Assembly: GCA_965240325.2 (NCBI GenBank)
Contig: OZ251229.1
Span: 1,054,001 to 1,118,000, forward strand
Source: Rebecca billardiae RCC1528
Lineage: Eukaryota; Haptophyta
Direction: 5' to 3'
DNA length: 64,000 nt
Made by a program: the position numbers and the translations under genes
Shown: in pieces, positions 50,816-64,000 of the stretch
How the letters are laid out: each line of letters begins with the position of its first letter
How positions within the stretch are numbered: the stretch's first letter is position 1
Notes under the pieces: model-generated
Told to the model about the DNA's origin: nothing
What the model saw: the letters and a program-made list of their open reading frames with translations, nothing else
Databases searched by the model: none

Positions 50816-53088
50816 ATATATATACATATCCGATGATCATCGGCGACGAGTGTCACGGCATCCGAGCCGATCAGGCAGCACTGCGTCACACGCCCACGGC
50901 GGTTACTAGATATGAGTAGCCTGGTCCATCCCGATTTTCGCCAGTGAAAAAGCCTTTTCGGATTTTGGGCGCCTCATTTCTCCCGATTTTTCTCGTCGCT
51001 CGTCGCGCTCGTCAAAAATCGCCACCGGCCGTCCGACGGCTCGCCGCGACGAAGGTGGGAAGGGGCTCGAGAGCCTCGACTGGACGACTGCGCCGCCTCA
51101 TGTCAGGTGTAGTGCTGGACACATCGTTCGGGTGCCCCGGTGGTGTGCGTGCACACCTTGAGCGACATGTCTGCGTTGCTTCCGCCGCCCGCGGTCCGTC
51201 GCCAGGTCGACTTCTCGCCCGACGGCGCGCGTCGAACGCTCAGCTGCTGGGTTGCGCCGCGCCTTCGAGCCGGGCCAGTTTGGGCCAGATGCGGGCCACG
51301 CGACCGCTCGTGTCGGCCTAAGCCTACCCCTAGCGTGCACTCGATGCCTTCACCAACGTTGGGCGCGCTGCGCATCGCCAACGCTTCATCCGGCCAGTCC
51401 CGTCACGTTTGCGCATGGGTCGCCCAGGGCGGCGGCAGTCGATTTGTGCTGCTCGTGGAGCTGTATGACGGGCTGGGGGCGATCAGGATGGCTCGCCTTG
51501 CGGGGCTGGGTATATACAGTTACATTGTAGTGGCTGCCGGCTGACTCCAATCCCCTGGGTGCTGCTTTACCGTCATGGCCTTTGCTGCGAGCACAAGGTC
51601 GAGGATCGTACCGTGGTCTGCGAGGCAGAGTCGACGGAGTCGTCGCTTGGAGATGGTTGAGAGCGCGCATACGTCTTCCTTGGTGTCGTGCGGCTACTTC
51701 AGCACGCAAGGCGCGCGCTCTGGCACGTGTTTGGTGTCCATGGGTGGCACATTGTGCCATTCGGGTGGCTCGGAAGCACGTGCTCGGGTGTCTTTCCCGT
51801 TTACGCGCGGTGGGCCAAGTCACCACGCACGGCCAGAGCATGTCATGGCACGCAGAGGGTGCCCATGAACGATCCCCACCCCGGTGGTGGCCGTAGGCGC
51901 ACTCGAAGCGGTCGCATCGTCACCCGCGGATCACATCAGTCCGCCGTTGAGGCTGTCGGGCGAGCAAAGACGTGCGATCTGACCCTTGGACGGGCAGCTA
52001 GAATCGCGATTATGCCTCATCTAAGGACGCACATGTCGTCGTTGTAGGCAGTACTGATGCCCCAAGTGAAAGGGCGGGCGTGGCACGCGACTTGACAGCT
52101 TGAATGACTCGATGCACGCCGCCATGGACACGCGATCCGGATCCATTGCGAACCTGCCGTGTGGCTCACGGCGGCGCGCGTTGTGCCGCAGATCGGCCAG
52201 TTGCCACGCAGGAGATGGTCTCCAGACCAGGTCCAGCACCTGACCGACTGCCGCAGGCCTGGCCGGGTGGGAGTCCGGCCCTCTTCTTGTCTGCAGGAGT
52301 GCGCGGAAGGCCAGGCGGAGCCTCGTCCGACCACTGCACCCCGAGCGCCGCACTAATCGTGCAGCCTGGTCCCGACAGCTACCCGCCTATGGCGAATATG
52401 TAACGACATAGTGGCATTGTAACTATACAGGTCCAGAACTCATACTTATGCGGGTACATTGCCCATAATATGCGGGTATAAATGGGTAATATAGTCGATC
52501 TTGCAGTAGTTGAGTACGGCCACTTGCGCACAGACCACAGCCCATCCTAATGGCCTGTACCAGGGTTCATGCTCGCCTCGACGTACGCCAATAAGTAAGT
52601 TCGTGCGTTTGGGCTCATTTCGGCTAAGTACTTACCCACATTCAGACTGACGATTCTCTATGTGTCCGTAGTTGTCCGCGGCGCGCGCGCGCACGCTCAC
52701 GACGGGCCACGGATGCGATATTTTTAGGCCGAAACTTTTGCTGCGCCCGGGCTGGGCCCATTTGTTACGCTGTTTCCGGGTGTGAGCGCGTGCCTAGGGG
52801 CCCGCGTTCATTTGGCGATAAAATCCCCGAAAGTGCTCCAGTGCGTTTGGACCAGGCTAATATGAGTGACTACAGTACGTCAGTATACATCTGTCATCTC
52901 ACGACTGGGGTAGTGGTTCGTTACGACGACTCCGGCCGCACCTGTGACGACCGCCTTCTAGGATCGACCCCCGTCACTCACAGGTCACACTGGTCTACGC
53001 GACAGTGCTGCTGCGGACGCCGACGCGCTGGCGCGCGACGGCCGCTGCTCCCGCCGGCGCGCGACACGCCACCGCCTGCCACCGTCGT
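50814..53088. other. gene-free region with possible decayed element
   Basis: No supported gene in 2.3 kb. A frame at 51140-51544 contains LLVELYDGLGAIRMARLAGL, faintly like the start of a C5-cytosine methyltransferase, but it ends soon after and nothing downstream agrees. Direct short repeats ATGCGGGTA lie near 52447 and 52471. Confidence 0.5.
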
Positions 53089-55577
<2,489 letters not shown>

Positions 55578-55840
55578 CCGCGTCCCACACGATACTTCGA
55601 GGGCGGCGACACGTGCAGGCGCTGGCAGCGCTCGCGCGTCTCCCCGGTCGCAGTATTCAGACTGCGCGCGACCGAGAGAAGCTTAGAGAACTTTACCCGC
55701 AACGGCGTCTGGACCGTGGCTTTTGTTATTTCGTCAGAAATGAGAAAATGGCGATGGCGGCCGCGCAGCCTGCGAGATACTCGACACTGACTCTCGCCCA
55801 GGCCTCCGGGCGCGCGGGCCCGGTCATCCGTGCAGCAGCG

Positions 55841-58800
55841 TCAGCTCGAGAGGCCCTGCCTGCCCGTCCACGCCTTCGACTGGCCGTGCCACTTGAGCCC
55901 CGGACGCGGCACACGGCGCTTGTGCGCCCAGCCGCGTGTGCTCGCGATGTGCTCGCACTCGCGAGCGCGCTGGCCGGCGGGCCCCTTGCGGCGGTAGATG
56001 ACGACCCGCGGCGACACTTGCCTCGCGTCGATATTGCCCCCCGCCCGCGCCGCGCCGGGCACGTAGAACCTGTCGCCGATCGCCGCCTCCACGTCGATCG
56101 CGACCTGCTCGTAGCCGTCCGGGTCCCACGCCGTTGGCGTTCGCTCATGCCGGCCGATCGAGTCGGGCACGATGAGGGCGATCAGGCGCGCGCGGCAGCA
56201 GTACGCGGCATGCTCCACGAAGTGCCGCGCCTTGGCGTTTTTCTGCGGGCAGCGCGCGCGCGGCCGGCGGCACCGCGGTCGGAGCGCGCGAGGTCAGCGG
56301 CGGGCGACGCGCGCGGCGCGGCGGCGCGGGCCGCGGGCGCCGCCGCCGCAGACGCACGTTGCCAAAGGGCGGGTTGAGGCCGATGACGAGCTCGCCCGGC
56401 GGGAGGCTTTGCGGCTCGACGGCGAGCCAGTTCTCCTTCTGCATGAAGGGCGTGCCGGACTCGTTGCAGTCCAGGCACAGCTCCGCCTCGCGCGGCCTGC
56501 TGCCGAGCGGGTGCGGCAGGATGTCAATCGAGCGGAACCGGAGGCCGAGCATCGGCGCAAACTCGTTGTTCCCGGCGCAGAAGTCGACGTACGTGTCGGT
56601 CTCCGGGTTGAGGTACGGCAAGAGCATGCTCGCGACCCTCGTGAGCAGCCCCGTCTTGGTGAAGTGCCGGCCTGCCAGATGCGCGCGCGGCGTGACACCG
56701 CGCGCACCGCGGCGCGCGCGCGCGCGTCCGCGTGAGCGCAGCGCTGGGCGCGCGCGCGCGCGCCGCGCGAGGCGACACGTGCAGCGGTGCGGCGCGGCGG
56801 CTGGGCACGCACTGTAGGTCGTGTGCTTCTTGGTGTACGTCGTGAGCCCGGACAGCCAGATCCACAGCTTCGACTCGTGCTTCTTCAGCGCGAGCAGCGT
56901 CTGCATGTACGAGGTGCCCGCGAGCCGCGCCTGCAGCAAGCGCTCGACCTCGCGGCCCTTGTGGTAGGTGCCGCCCACGTTGAGGGTGCCGTGCGAGTTG
57001 ACGAGCGCGAGGGACTCCATCTCCACCGCGCTGCCGCGCTCGATCACGTCCTTCGCGCGCTCCTGCCCCACCGCCAGCGCCATCGCCACGCGCGCAGGCA
57101 GCTGCCGCTCCGGCAGCGGGATGCGACACACGTCGCTGCCGAGCGGCCGGCCGCCGTAGCTCACGAGCCCGGCCGCGGGCGCGCGCTCCGCCTGCGCCTG
57201 GCTGAACGCGTGAGGCGAGCGCAGGTGCGGCGGGACGGCGTCGCGTGCGGGCTCGCGGCCGGTCGCGTCGACGCGGACGAGCACGGCCTCGCGCGGCAGC
57301 GCACGCGCCGGCGCCACGCCCGTCGCGAGGCCCGACGGCACGCGGCTGAGCGCGACAGGCGGCGGCTCGGGCTGCGCCTGCGCCGCACTCTTGGCCGCCG
57401 CCGCCTTCTTTGGGATCTTGAAGCGCGTCTTGTCCTCCGCGCGCCCCTTGGCGGCGAGGACGTCCAGCGGCGGCGGCGCGCGGTGCGATTGGCTCGCCTC
57501 GCCCCCGGCGCCACCCGCGCACGGCGGCGGGGCAGCCGCGCCCTTGTCCGGGGCGGGCTTGGCGGTGGCCGCGCTCGGCTGGGTCGGCTTGGCGGCGGGC
57601 GGCGACTTGGCTCGCGGCCGCGCTGCGCCGGGGGACGGGCCTGCGCCCTCCGGCCTCGGCGAGTGCGGCTTGGCGCCCGACGAGCCCTCCCGAGCCACGC
57701 CGGCGTCCCGCGCGACGCCGGGCCGCGCCGCGGCCGCCGCCTTGGCCCGCGCCCGCTGCTGCTCCGGCGGCGGCTGCTTTGGCGGCGCGGAAGGGCCGCG
57801 CCGCTGCCCGTCTCGGAACTGCTGCACGCGCGCCATGATTGGCTGCTCGTCGCTGTCGCTCGAGGCGGCGGCGTCGTGCTCCGCGCCCTCCTCCGCCGCG
57901 TCCTCGTCCCCCTCGTCGCCGTCGTCGTCCGCGCTGCTCTCCGCGCTGCTCTCCGCCGAGAAGTCGCTCGTGCCGCCGCCGTCGTCGCTGCCCTCGTCGC
58001 TGGCGGACGTGCTGCCGAGCTCCGGGGCGCTCGACGCCGGGCGCGCGGCCGCGGGCTTGGCGGCCGGCTTGGGCGGCTTCACGCGCATGGCGCCGGGGGC
58101 GGCTCCGCCGCGCCTGCCGCGCGGGGTCTCGATCAGGATGCGGGCGAGCCGGCGCGTCGCCTGCTCCACACCCTCGGCGAGCAGCTCCTGCACGACGTGC
58201 GGCAGGCTGTCCACGCTGTGAGGCTTGTAGTACCCGCCCGCACCGCCGTCCGAGCCGCCGCCGCCGCCGCCGTAGTCGTCGTCCGAGTCCGAGTCCGAGT
58301 CGCCGCCGCCGCCTCCGGTGAGCGCGGCGCTGAGCGCGTCGATGGGCGAGTCGTAGACGAAGACGGGCTCGCCGTGCTCCGCCTCCGCCTCGCGCACCAC
58401 GCGCGCCGCGCGCTCGCGCTCAGGGCAGAAGAGCGCGCGGCACGGCTGCTGGATGCAGTCGGCGCGCATCGTCTCGTGCAGCGGCGTCGTGAACACGACT
58501 CGGGCCGGGTCGCAGCTCCACTGCTGCGCGATCGCGGTGGGGAGCGCGGCGGTGCCGGCGACGGCGTCGCTCGGGCGGAGCAGCCAGTTCAGCTTCACCC
58601 ACGTGTCCTCCGCCCGCGCAAACTTGGTGCCGTACTTGTAGATCTCGCAGATGAAGGCCGGGTACACGTTGAGGTCATGCGCCATCGCCAGCACCGACAT
58701 GCCGCGCGCGTACACGCGCGAGCCGTCGCTCATCCCGCCAAAGAAGGTGACGCCCTCGGTGTGGTCGCGCCCGATCTGCTCGATGACCTGGAAGGACTTG

Positions 58801-60959
58801 GCCGAGCTCAGCGCGTCGTCCAGCTGCTCGCACGCCTGCTCGAACGCCTCGAGCGTGTAGTCCGCGCGCACCTGCTCGAGCTGTGAGCGCCACCTGCTGA
58901 GCGCAAACGACTTGGCGCCGGCGAGCGCGGACGGCTTGACCATCTCGGACCATCGCACGAGCAGCCGGCGCATCGCGTCCCACGAGCCGGCCTGGTCGAC
59001 CTCCTTCCGCCACGGCACCACCGTGTCCTTCGCCTCTTCCTTCACGAGCTCCCACGTCGTCGTCACCTCCACCCGCCGCAGCCGCTCGCGCGCCGCCTTG
59101 AGCTCGTCCTGCAGCCGCTTGGACACGGAGCGCGAGGACACGGGCACGCGCTCCCCGTGCACGAGCTGCGTGGTCGAGCGCTGCACGGCGCGCGCGCGCG
59201 GCCTCGGGGGCGCGGCGTCGCGCAGCCCGGCGGCGCGGTGCCGCTCGAGCTCGTCACGCGCGGCCGCCGTCGTGCGTCTTCTGCTCGACAGCGGCAGCGA
59301 CGGGTCGAGCGCGCGCCACTTGGAGTAGGCGCTAGGGTTGATGCTCAGCTTTGAGGCGAAGTCGCACAGCTTGAGGCCGAGCGAGAGGCGGAGCGCCTCG
59401 GCGCTGTCCACGACCGCGCGCGTCTCCTCGTCGAGCTCGGCGTGGGCGGCGGGCTTGGGCGGCGGGGCGAGCGGTTGCCCGCCCGCGCGCGCTGCGGGCG
59501 CCATCGCCGCGGGCGCGACACTCGCGTCCGCGCCGCCCGCTGCGGGGCCGCGGACGCCCCCGGCCGGCTCGGCGACAGCCTCTGCGGCGCTCACGTCTCG
59601 ATCCGTCGGCTCCGCGCCAACGTCGCCGTCGTCGGCATCCATCGGATCCAACGCGCCACTCGCGCCGCCGGCCCCGTGGGCCGCGCCCGCCGCGCCGCCA
59701 CCCTGCGCGGCTGCGCCCTCCGCGCGTGTGCCGCCCGCGTCTGCCGCGCAAGCCGCGCCGCGCGCCTCGTGGGGCAGAGGCGCGGCGGCGCTGTCGCCTG
59801 TCGGCGCGGCCGGAGCGCCCCCGGCGCTGAGGTCCGCAGCGCCGCTCTCAGCGCCGCGAGCGGGCGCGGCGCACTGGGCGGGGGGAGCAAGCGGCTCGGG
59901 CGCGGCCGACTGCGCCCCCTGCGCTGCCGCTGCGGCCGTGCGCGCGGGCACCGCCTGGGCCGCACCCGCCACCACGGGCGCCGGCTGCGAGTTGGGTGCG
60001 AGGAGGGAGGGGACACAGGCTGAGAGCGCCGCCCGAGCCTCAGGCGGCGCGCTGCTGCTGCTCCCCGCTTGCAACGTCGGCGCCGATGGCGTCACTGGGG
60101 ACAGGCGCGGCTGCGCCAGCGGCTGCGCATGCCGAGCATCGAGCGGCTGCGCTCGGCCCACCTCCCTGCTGGGCGTGGGCAGGGGTCGGAAAGACGCGGG
60201 TGCACCCGAGCCGGGCGCCACCGCGTCGCTCGGCGCGGACGCCGGCGCACACGCGGCACAGGCACGGTTGTGCCGAGTCAGCGCTGCGGCGGGCGGTGCG
60301 GCTGCGGCTGCGGGCGCGGGCGCGGCAAGGGCACCGTCCACCGCCACCGGTACAGCCTGCGCTCCCGGCGCGCGCTCAGAGCCGAGCGGCGCGGCGGCCT
60401 CGGCGGCAGGCGGCGCGAGGCCGCCCGCTCCATGCCGCCTCAGCACGACGGTGCGCGCTGGCGACAGGCGTGAGTGCGCAAGCGTGGGTGCAGCCCCCTC
60501 GCCCAGCGGCCGGGAGGCGCCCACCACGGTTGGTGCCGCCAGAACGGCGCCAGAGGCTGCGCCCGGATCCACCCCAATCGCCAAAGGCTCGGCCAGTGCC
60601 AAGGCTGGCGCGCTGGCGCGGTTGTCCCACACCGCCTCTGCTTTGGCATCGGCGACCGCAGCGCCCGCCGCAGCGTGCATCGCGGCCGCAGGCGACGCGA
60701 GTAGAGGCGCAGCGGTAGGCGCCGAGGCGGTGCCCTGGCTCAGGTCGATGCCGGCGCTGTCCGTTACTGGCGCGTCGGCAGCCGCCACCGGGTCCTGCAG
60801 GCCGCTCGCTCGAGCTGCGTCCGTGCCATCCTGCGATGGAGCCGGCACGCGGAGCAGCGCGAGCTCGCGTCCTGGTTGGCCAGCCCTCTGGGCGGCGCGC
60901 AGCAGTGCGTGGATGGCGAGCTCCATGTGGGCGCCTGGCGCGGCCGATCCTGACGCCAT
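55841..60959 (-). CDS. EDM2-like protein with methyltransferase-fold domain and long disordered N-terminus (three exons)
   Basis: Exons are 60959-56813, 56671-56358 and 56242-55841; introns are 141 and 115 bp, both with donor GTGCGT. The product has 1,620 residues. The first 450 are Ala/Pro-rich and disordered. A helix-turn-helix-like stretch follows (LRLSLGLKLCDFASKLSINP, SAYSKWRALDPSLPLS), then a helical region with FEQACEQLDDALSSAKSFQV and HTEGVTFFGGMSDGSRVYAR, then acidic and basic low complexity. The end is a Rossmann-type domain: SRHFTKTGLLTRVASMLLPY, VDFCAGNNEFAPML, GLNPPFGN, then KNAKARHFVEHAAYCCRARL and LIVPDSIG. The NPPF site and surrounding order match the methyltransferase-like domain of plant EDM2, a chromatin regulator. 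No PHD finger is seen, unlike EDM2. A frame reaching 61589 is rejected because it overlaps the opposite gene. Confidence 0.75.
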
Positions 60960-61072
60960 CGCGAGCGGCCCTCGCACGCGAGCGCGGCGCGCCAATGCCA
61001 AGCGGCGGGCGTCAGCGGTGCCGCGCTTTCGTGAGGGCGGCAGTGCGGCACCAGCCCGAGCGGGAGCGCACG
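60960..61072. promoter_or_regulatory. divergent promoter region, EDM2-like / RRM gene
   Basis: A 113-bp gap lies between opposed start codons. Promoter function is inferred from arrangement. Confidence 0.35.
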
Positions 61073-61769
61073 ATGGCGGCGAACGACGCGCAGCCGAGTG
61101 ATAGAGTCTTGTGGGTCGGGGATCTCGATCCCCGGGTCCAAGAAGACGAGCTCTTGGTGTGCGCATGGCGACTTGATCCACCTCTGTGCGCTCGCGCTGA
61201 TACCTCGGGTCACCACCCCACGCACCCCCCGCCCCGCGCGCGTCCACTCGGGTGCGCGCCCGCAGGCCGCGTTCAAGCAGTTTGGAGATGTGGAGAAGGC
61301 TGTCCTTGACAGCTGTCCCATCACGGGGCAGTCGCGAGGGTGGGGCTTCATTCAGTACGCCGATCCTCGCGTGGCGGCCCACGTGTATCACGTGATGTCC
61401 GAGAATCTCTTCATGCTCTCCTACCCTCCGCGGCCAGTGCGCGTGCGCTTTGCCGAGTTGGGGTACAGGCGAGACCCGACGCCACTGTACGAGCAAGTGG
61501 TCAGGGAGCCGACGACGGCGCACTGGGCAGCACCGAACACGCTGCAGTGGACCCAGGCGCTCGAGCTGCGCGAGCTCGCCCTTACTCAAGAGTCCGAGAG
61601 CGCCGCGGTCAAGCTGCTACACAAAGAGGAGCGGGCTAAGATGCACCAGCGGCATGTCGAGCAGGTGAAGGCGGACCAGGGCTTGCTCGCCCAGATCCAC
61701 AGAAATCAGAGGGAAGAGACGACTGCTGGACGGCAAGACTACACGGTCAGCAATATCGATGATGCCTGA
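61073..61769 (+). CDS. RRM RNA-binding protein (two exons)
   Basis: Exons are 61073-61156 and 61266-61769; the 109-bp intron has donor GTGTGC and acceptor CAG. The product has 195 residues. Splicing joins RVLWVGDLDPRVQEDELL to AAFKQFGDVEKAVLDS, which restores a complete RRM with RNP2 LWVGDL and RNP1 RGWGFIQY. A second block after the RRM (RPVRVRFAELGYRRDPTPLY) and a charged helical C-terminus (KLLHKEERAKMHQRHVEQVK) may mediate dimerisation. The RRM plus C-terminal helix is somewhat like DBHS or FPA-related proteins, but the family is not certain. It probably acts in mRNA processing. Confidence 0.8.
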
Positions 61770-61975
61770 GGCGCGCGAACTGCGCTCACTCCGACGGACA
61801 GACTGCTGGTGGGCAGTCACTGCCTTATTCCGATGCCGGTCCGCCGCCGCACGCCGGTCGCCAAGGCCCAAGCTACTGTAGTTTGCCTGTTTGGCGGGCT
61901 GACCGGCCTGACCGGCGCCTGCAGAGCAGCCAGAAGCCGGGCAAAAGGTGAAGATGCTGACAGATCCAGATGCTG

Positions 61976-62050
<75 letters not shown>

Positions 62051-62192
62051 CATACACATGACGAGGTTGATGATGCATAACAACGGCGTATAGCAGTTTA
62101 TCTCACGAGAGTTCTGCTCAGGCTCGTCGTCCGCCGGAATATAATGATCGTGATCGTGGCCCGTGACGTCTCGGCGTGTGCGCTGAGATCAA
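61770..62192. other. intergenic with TA microsatellite
   Basis: Convergent 3' ends. A TA tract lies at about 61980-62046. No gene is seen. Confidence 0.6.
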
Positions 62193-63056
62193 TCACATGC
62201 CCATGATGAGATGGCGCGTGAAGAAAGAGATGGTGTCTTTCCACGCCGCTTCGGCCGTCGCTTCGTCGTAAGGTGGAACGCCAAGCTTTGCCTGCCGTTC
62301 CTCGAAAGACTCGAACGGCGCTGGGCTGTCGTTCATGAACGCGTGCCCCACCTTGGGGTGCACCGTGACAATTGCACGCGTGTTGCCTGCTTCCTTCAGC
62401 ACTGCCTCCAGCTTGCGCGCAGTCTCCGGGTCGGAGAAGCCGGCCATCGCGTCGGCCTCGCCAAAGTGGCCACGGACGGGCTTGGCAGAGAGCTGTTCTG
62501 GCTTGAACAGGTCGAAGTTGACGCCGTAGAAGGCCGCGGCGCACGCAATGTCGGCGCTCGCCGCCGCGCCACCAAGCGAAAGGGCGCCGCCCATGCAGAA
62601 GCCGATGATGCCGACCTTTGAGCAGCCCTCTTGCTTGAGGAACGCGGCGGCGTGGCCAATCTCAGCGACGGCCGCGGGGAAGTCCAGCGTGTCCATCAAG
62701 TGGCTCGCCTCCTCCGCGTCCACGCCCACCTTGCCCTTGTACAGGTCTGGCACGAGCACGCGAAAGCCTCTCATTGCCAGCCGCCCGGCGTGCTCACACA
62801 CCTGCGGCGTGACTCCCCACCACTCTTGCACGACGATGACGGCCGGCGCACCCTTCTGCCCGGCGACGTAGCCCGGGATGTCCCTGCCGGGACCGAAGCT
62901 CACCTTGTCCATGTTCTTGCCTGCCGCCTTGGACGCGGCAAACATGAAGCGAGCGTCGCCACGGCGAGTGCCACCACACGCGCTCGGGGGACACCTGGCG
63001 GCGAGGAAGCGCGCGGCGGATGGCGGAGGCGCACACCGGCGTGCAAGGGTAGACAT
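62193..63056 (-). CDS. dienelactone hydrolase family protein with organelle leader
   Basis: The protein has 287 residues from the ATG at 63056; the longer frame begins with TTG. The first 35 residues (MSTLARRCAPPPSAARFLAA and on) are basic and Ala/Arg-rich, as in a mitochondrial or plastid leader. The alpha/beta hydrolase core has VVQEWWGVTPQV, IIGFCMGGAL with nucleophile C154, GEADAM with D202 and VGHAFMND with H238, the DLH catalytic triad. DLH proteins hydrolyse lactones or esters; many eukaryotic members have unknown substrates. Length agrees with the family once the leader is removed. Confidence 0.9.
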   Translation of the reverse strand: MSTLARRCAPPPSAARFLAARCPPSACGGTRRGDARFMFAASKAAGKNMDKVSFGPGRDIPGYVAGQKGAPAVIVVQEWWGVTPQVCEHAGRLAMRGFRVLVPDLYKGKVGVDAEEASHLMDTLDFPAAVAEIGHAAAFLKQEGCSKVGIIGFCMGGALSLGGAAASADIACAAAFYGVNFDLFKPEQLSAKPVRGHFGEADAMAGFSDPETARKLEAVLKEAGNTRAIVTVHPKVGHAFMNDSPAPFESFEERQAKLGVPPYDEATAEAAWKDTISFFTRHLIMGM

Positions 63057-63837
63057 GCTACGTGGCAGACCAAAGCGCCGGCTGGCTGTCGTCTGGCAAC
63101 GAGCTGGTGCAACTGCAGCGCGTGATTGCTCGCGGCCGTCCCAGGCCGGCGAACAGCCAGGGGTGTTCCCCCCAAGGAGTCTTAAAAACCTTAAAGACTC
63201 CTTGTTCCCCCAACCTCCGCTGTGCAGGAGCTCTGGGGACAATCCCGGACACAGGGATGGTTTTCACTTTTCAGTTTCACCGAGACGTCGTGGCAAGGGC
63301 CGTGCATGATTGTGCTCCCTCTCTCCCCTGGCATCAGGCATGTGGCTCGTTCGGCCTGTCGGACAGTCGGTGTAGGCTGTATGTAGTGGCCGCGCCGAGC
63401 CGTACGACCCGCCACAGGCTGCAATGCCATTGTCAGCGTAAGTCATTCGTGATATAGATTGCGCGCCGCGACTGATGGCGGCATCCGCCAAATGTCGGGG
63501 CCCGGTGCCGGCCCCGGCGGGGCTGGGGGCGATTCCGCGGCCGACTCGTGTCCGTGACTCGTCCGACTCAGACTCACAGACTAGGTCTAGTGCCGCCAGA
63601 TCGGCGCAGCCGACGCGTGGGGCTATCGAGGTTCGAGAGCGGCCTGGGCGCGCACGTGCCCAGCGATGTGCGCCCCTCGCCAGCAGCGCCACTCCGCGCT
63701 CGAGGTGGCGGTTGCGGGCGGTGGCAGCGCGGCTGTGACCGCCGTGACCGCCGCGGCCCCCGCCAAGCGCGCGGGGTGGGATCGGCCCCCGCCAAGCGCG
63801 CGGGGTGGGATTCGGCTGAGCGCGCTCGGCAAGGTCG
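63057..63837. other. intergenic with two-unit tandem repeat
   Basis: No gene is supported. A 28-bp unit (CGGCCCCCGCCAAGCGCGCG and on) occurs at 63754-63781 and 63783-63810. Near 63176-63203, GGAGTCTTAAAAACCTTAAA and the following GACTCC form an imperfect palindrome. Confidence 0.6.
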
Positions 63838-63915
63838 CTACTCGGCAAAATCGTCGGCCAGCTCCTTGTCGAGCTCGGCCTCGAGGGCGGCGGCATCGTC
63901 CGTAGAGAGGTTCGC
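63838..63915 (-). CDS. last exon of a gene entering from the right edge
   Basis: A 26-codon frame (ANLSTDDAAALEAELDKELA, then DDFAE) ends in TAG at 63838. It is preceded on the minus strand by GCACCGCAG, a good acceptor, and then by a GC-only alternating stretch like the introns elsewhere here. The acidic helical end resembles C-termini of ESCRT-III-type proteins, but 25 residues are too few to name a family. The rest of the gene is outside the window. Confidence 0.5.
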   Translation of the reverse strand, partial: ANLSTDDAAALEAELDKELADDFAE

Positions 63916-64000
63916 CTGCGGTGCGCGCGGCGAGCGCGCGCGCGCGCCGTGCCGGTGAGAGCGCGCCGGGCGAGGAGCGCGCAGGGCGCGCGCGCTACGA

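Noticed and set aside
51140-51544. Cytosine methyltransferase fragment (LLVELYDGLGAIRMARLAGL)
   Set aside because: Only one weak motif matches and the frame ends within 20 residues. No catalytic PC motif appears downstream in any frame I checked.
60960-61589. N-terminal extension of the EDM2-like frame to 61589
   Set aside because: The added 210 residues overlap the RRM gene on the other strand and translate into its antisense. The ATG at 60959 leaves a clean divergent gap.

Overview
The window is nuclear DNA from a high-GC, unicellular, flagellated eukaryote. The genes are eukaryote-specific (myosin, ARF-like GTPase, TTLL glutamylase, Fuzzy, mitochondrial HSP70, ribosomal protein eL41, Vps50). 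They carry short GC-rich spliceosomal introns. A haptophyte-like or other chromist microalga fits best, judging by composition, intron style and the set of Golgi sulfotransferases, FkbM methyltransferase and GT77-like enzyme. The exact lineage cannot be settled from sequence reading alone.

Layout. 1-6.3 kb: Vps50/syndetin (cut by the left edge), a small membrane protein, a TYW5-like JmjC tRNA hydroxylase and an ARF-like GTPase. 6.9-20.1 kb: a run of secretory-pathway genes (FkbM methyltransferase, Gly/Thr-repeat type II membrane protein, sulfotransferase, gamma-glutamylcyclotransferase-fold protein, GT77-like glycosyltransferase, membrane thioredoxin, GalNAc4S-6ST-like sulfotransferase), interrupted by a hAT-like foldback element. 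20.2-23.2 kb: a 3,046-bp foldback transposon with long terminal inverted repeats and a 5-bp target duplication. 23.3-31.7 kb: a signal-bearing unknown protein, the 25-codon eL41 gene, a CobW-type GTPase and a WW/EF-hand myosin. 32.6-36.2 kb: a decayed NACHT-WD40 gene and a compositionally unusual gene-free stretch. 36.2-47.9 kb: an unknown protein, Fuzzy, a TTLL glutamylase, a third sulfotransferase and a hybrid histidine kinase. 48-53 kb: a terminal-inverted-repeat element, microsatellites and a dispersed repeat, with no gene I can support. 53-64 kb: mitochondrial HSP70, a very long EDM2-like methyltransferase-fold protein, an RRM protein, a dienelactone hydrolase and the last exon of a gene running off the right edge.

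Organisation. Genes are strongly paired head-to-head with 70-410 bp between start codons, which suggests shared promoters. Eleven introns were placed. They are 93-164 bp and GC-rich, and ten of eleven donors read GTGYGY. Starts were chosen as the first supported ATG, because several longer open frames begin only with TTG or GTG. Repeats and pseudogenes differ mostly by short insertions, which points to an indel-heavy mutational process outside genes.
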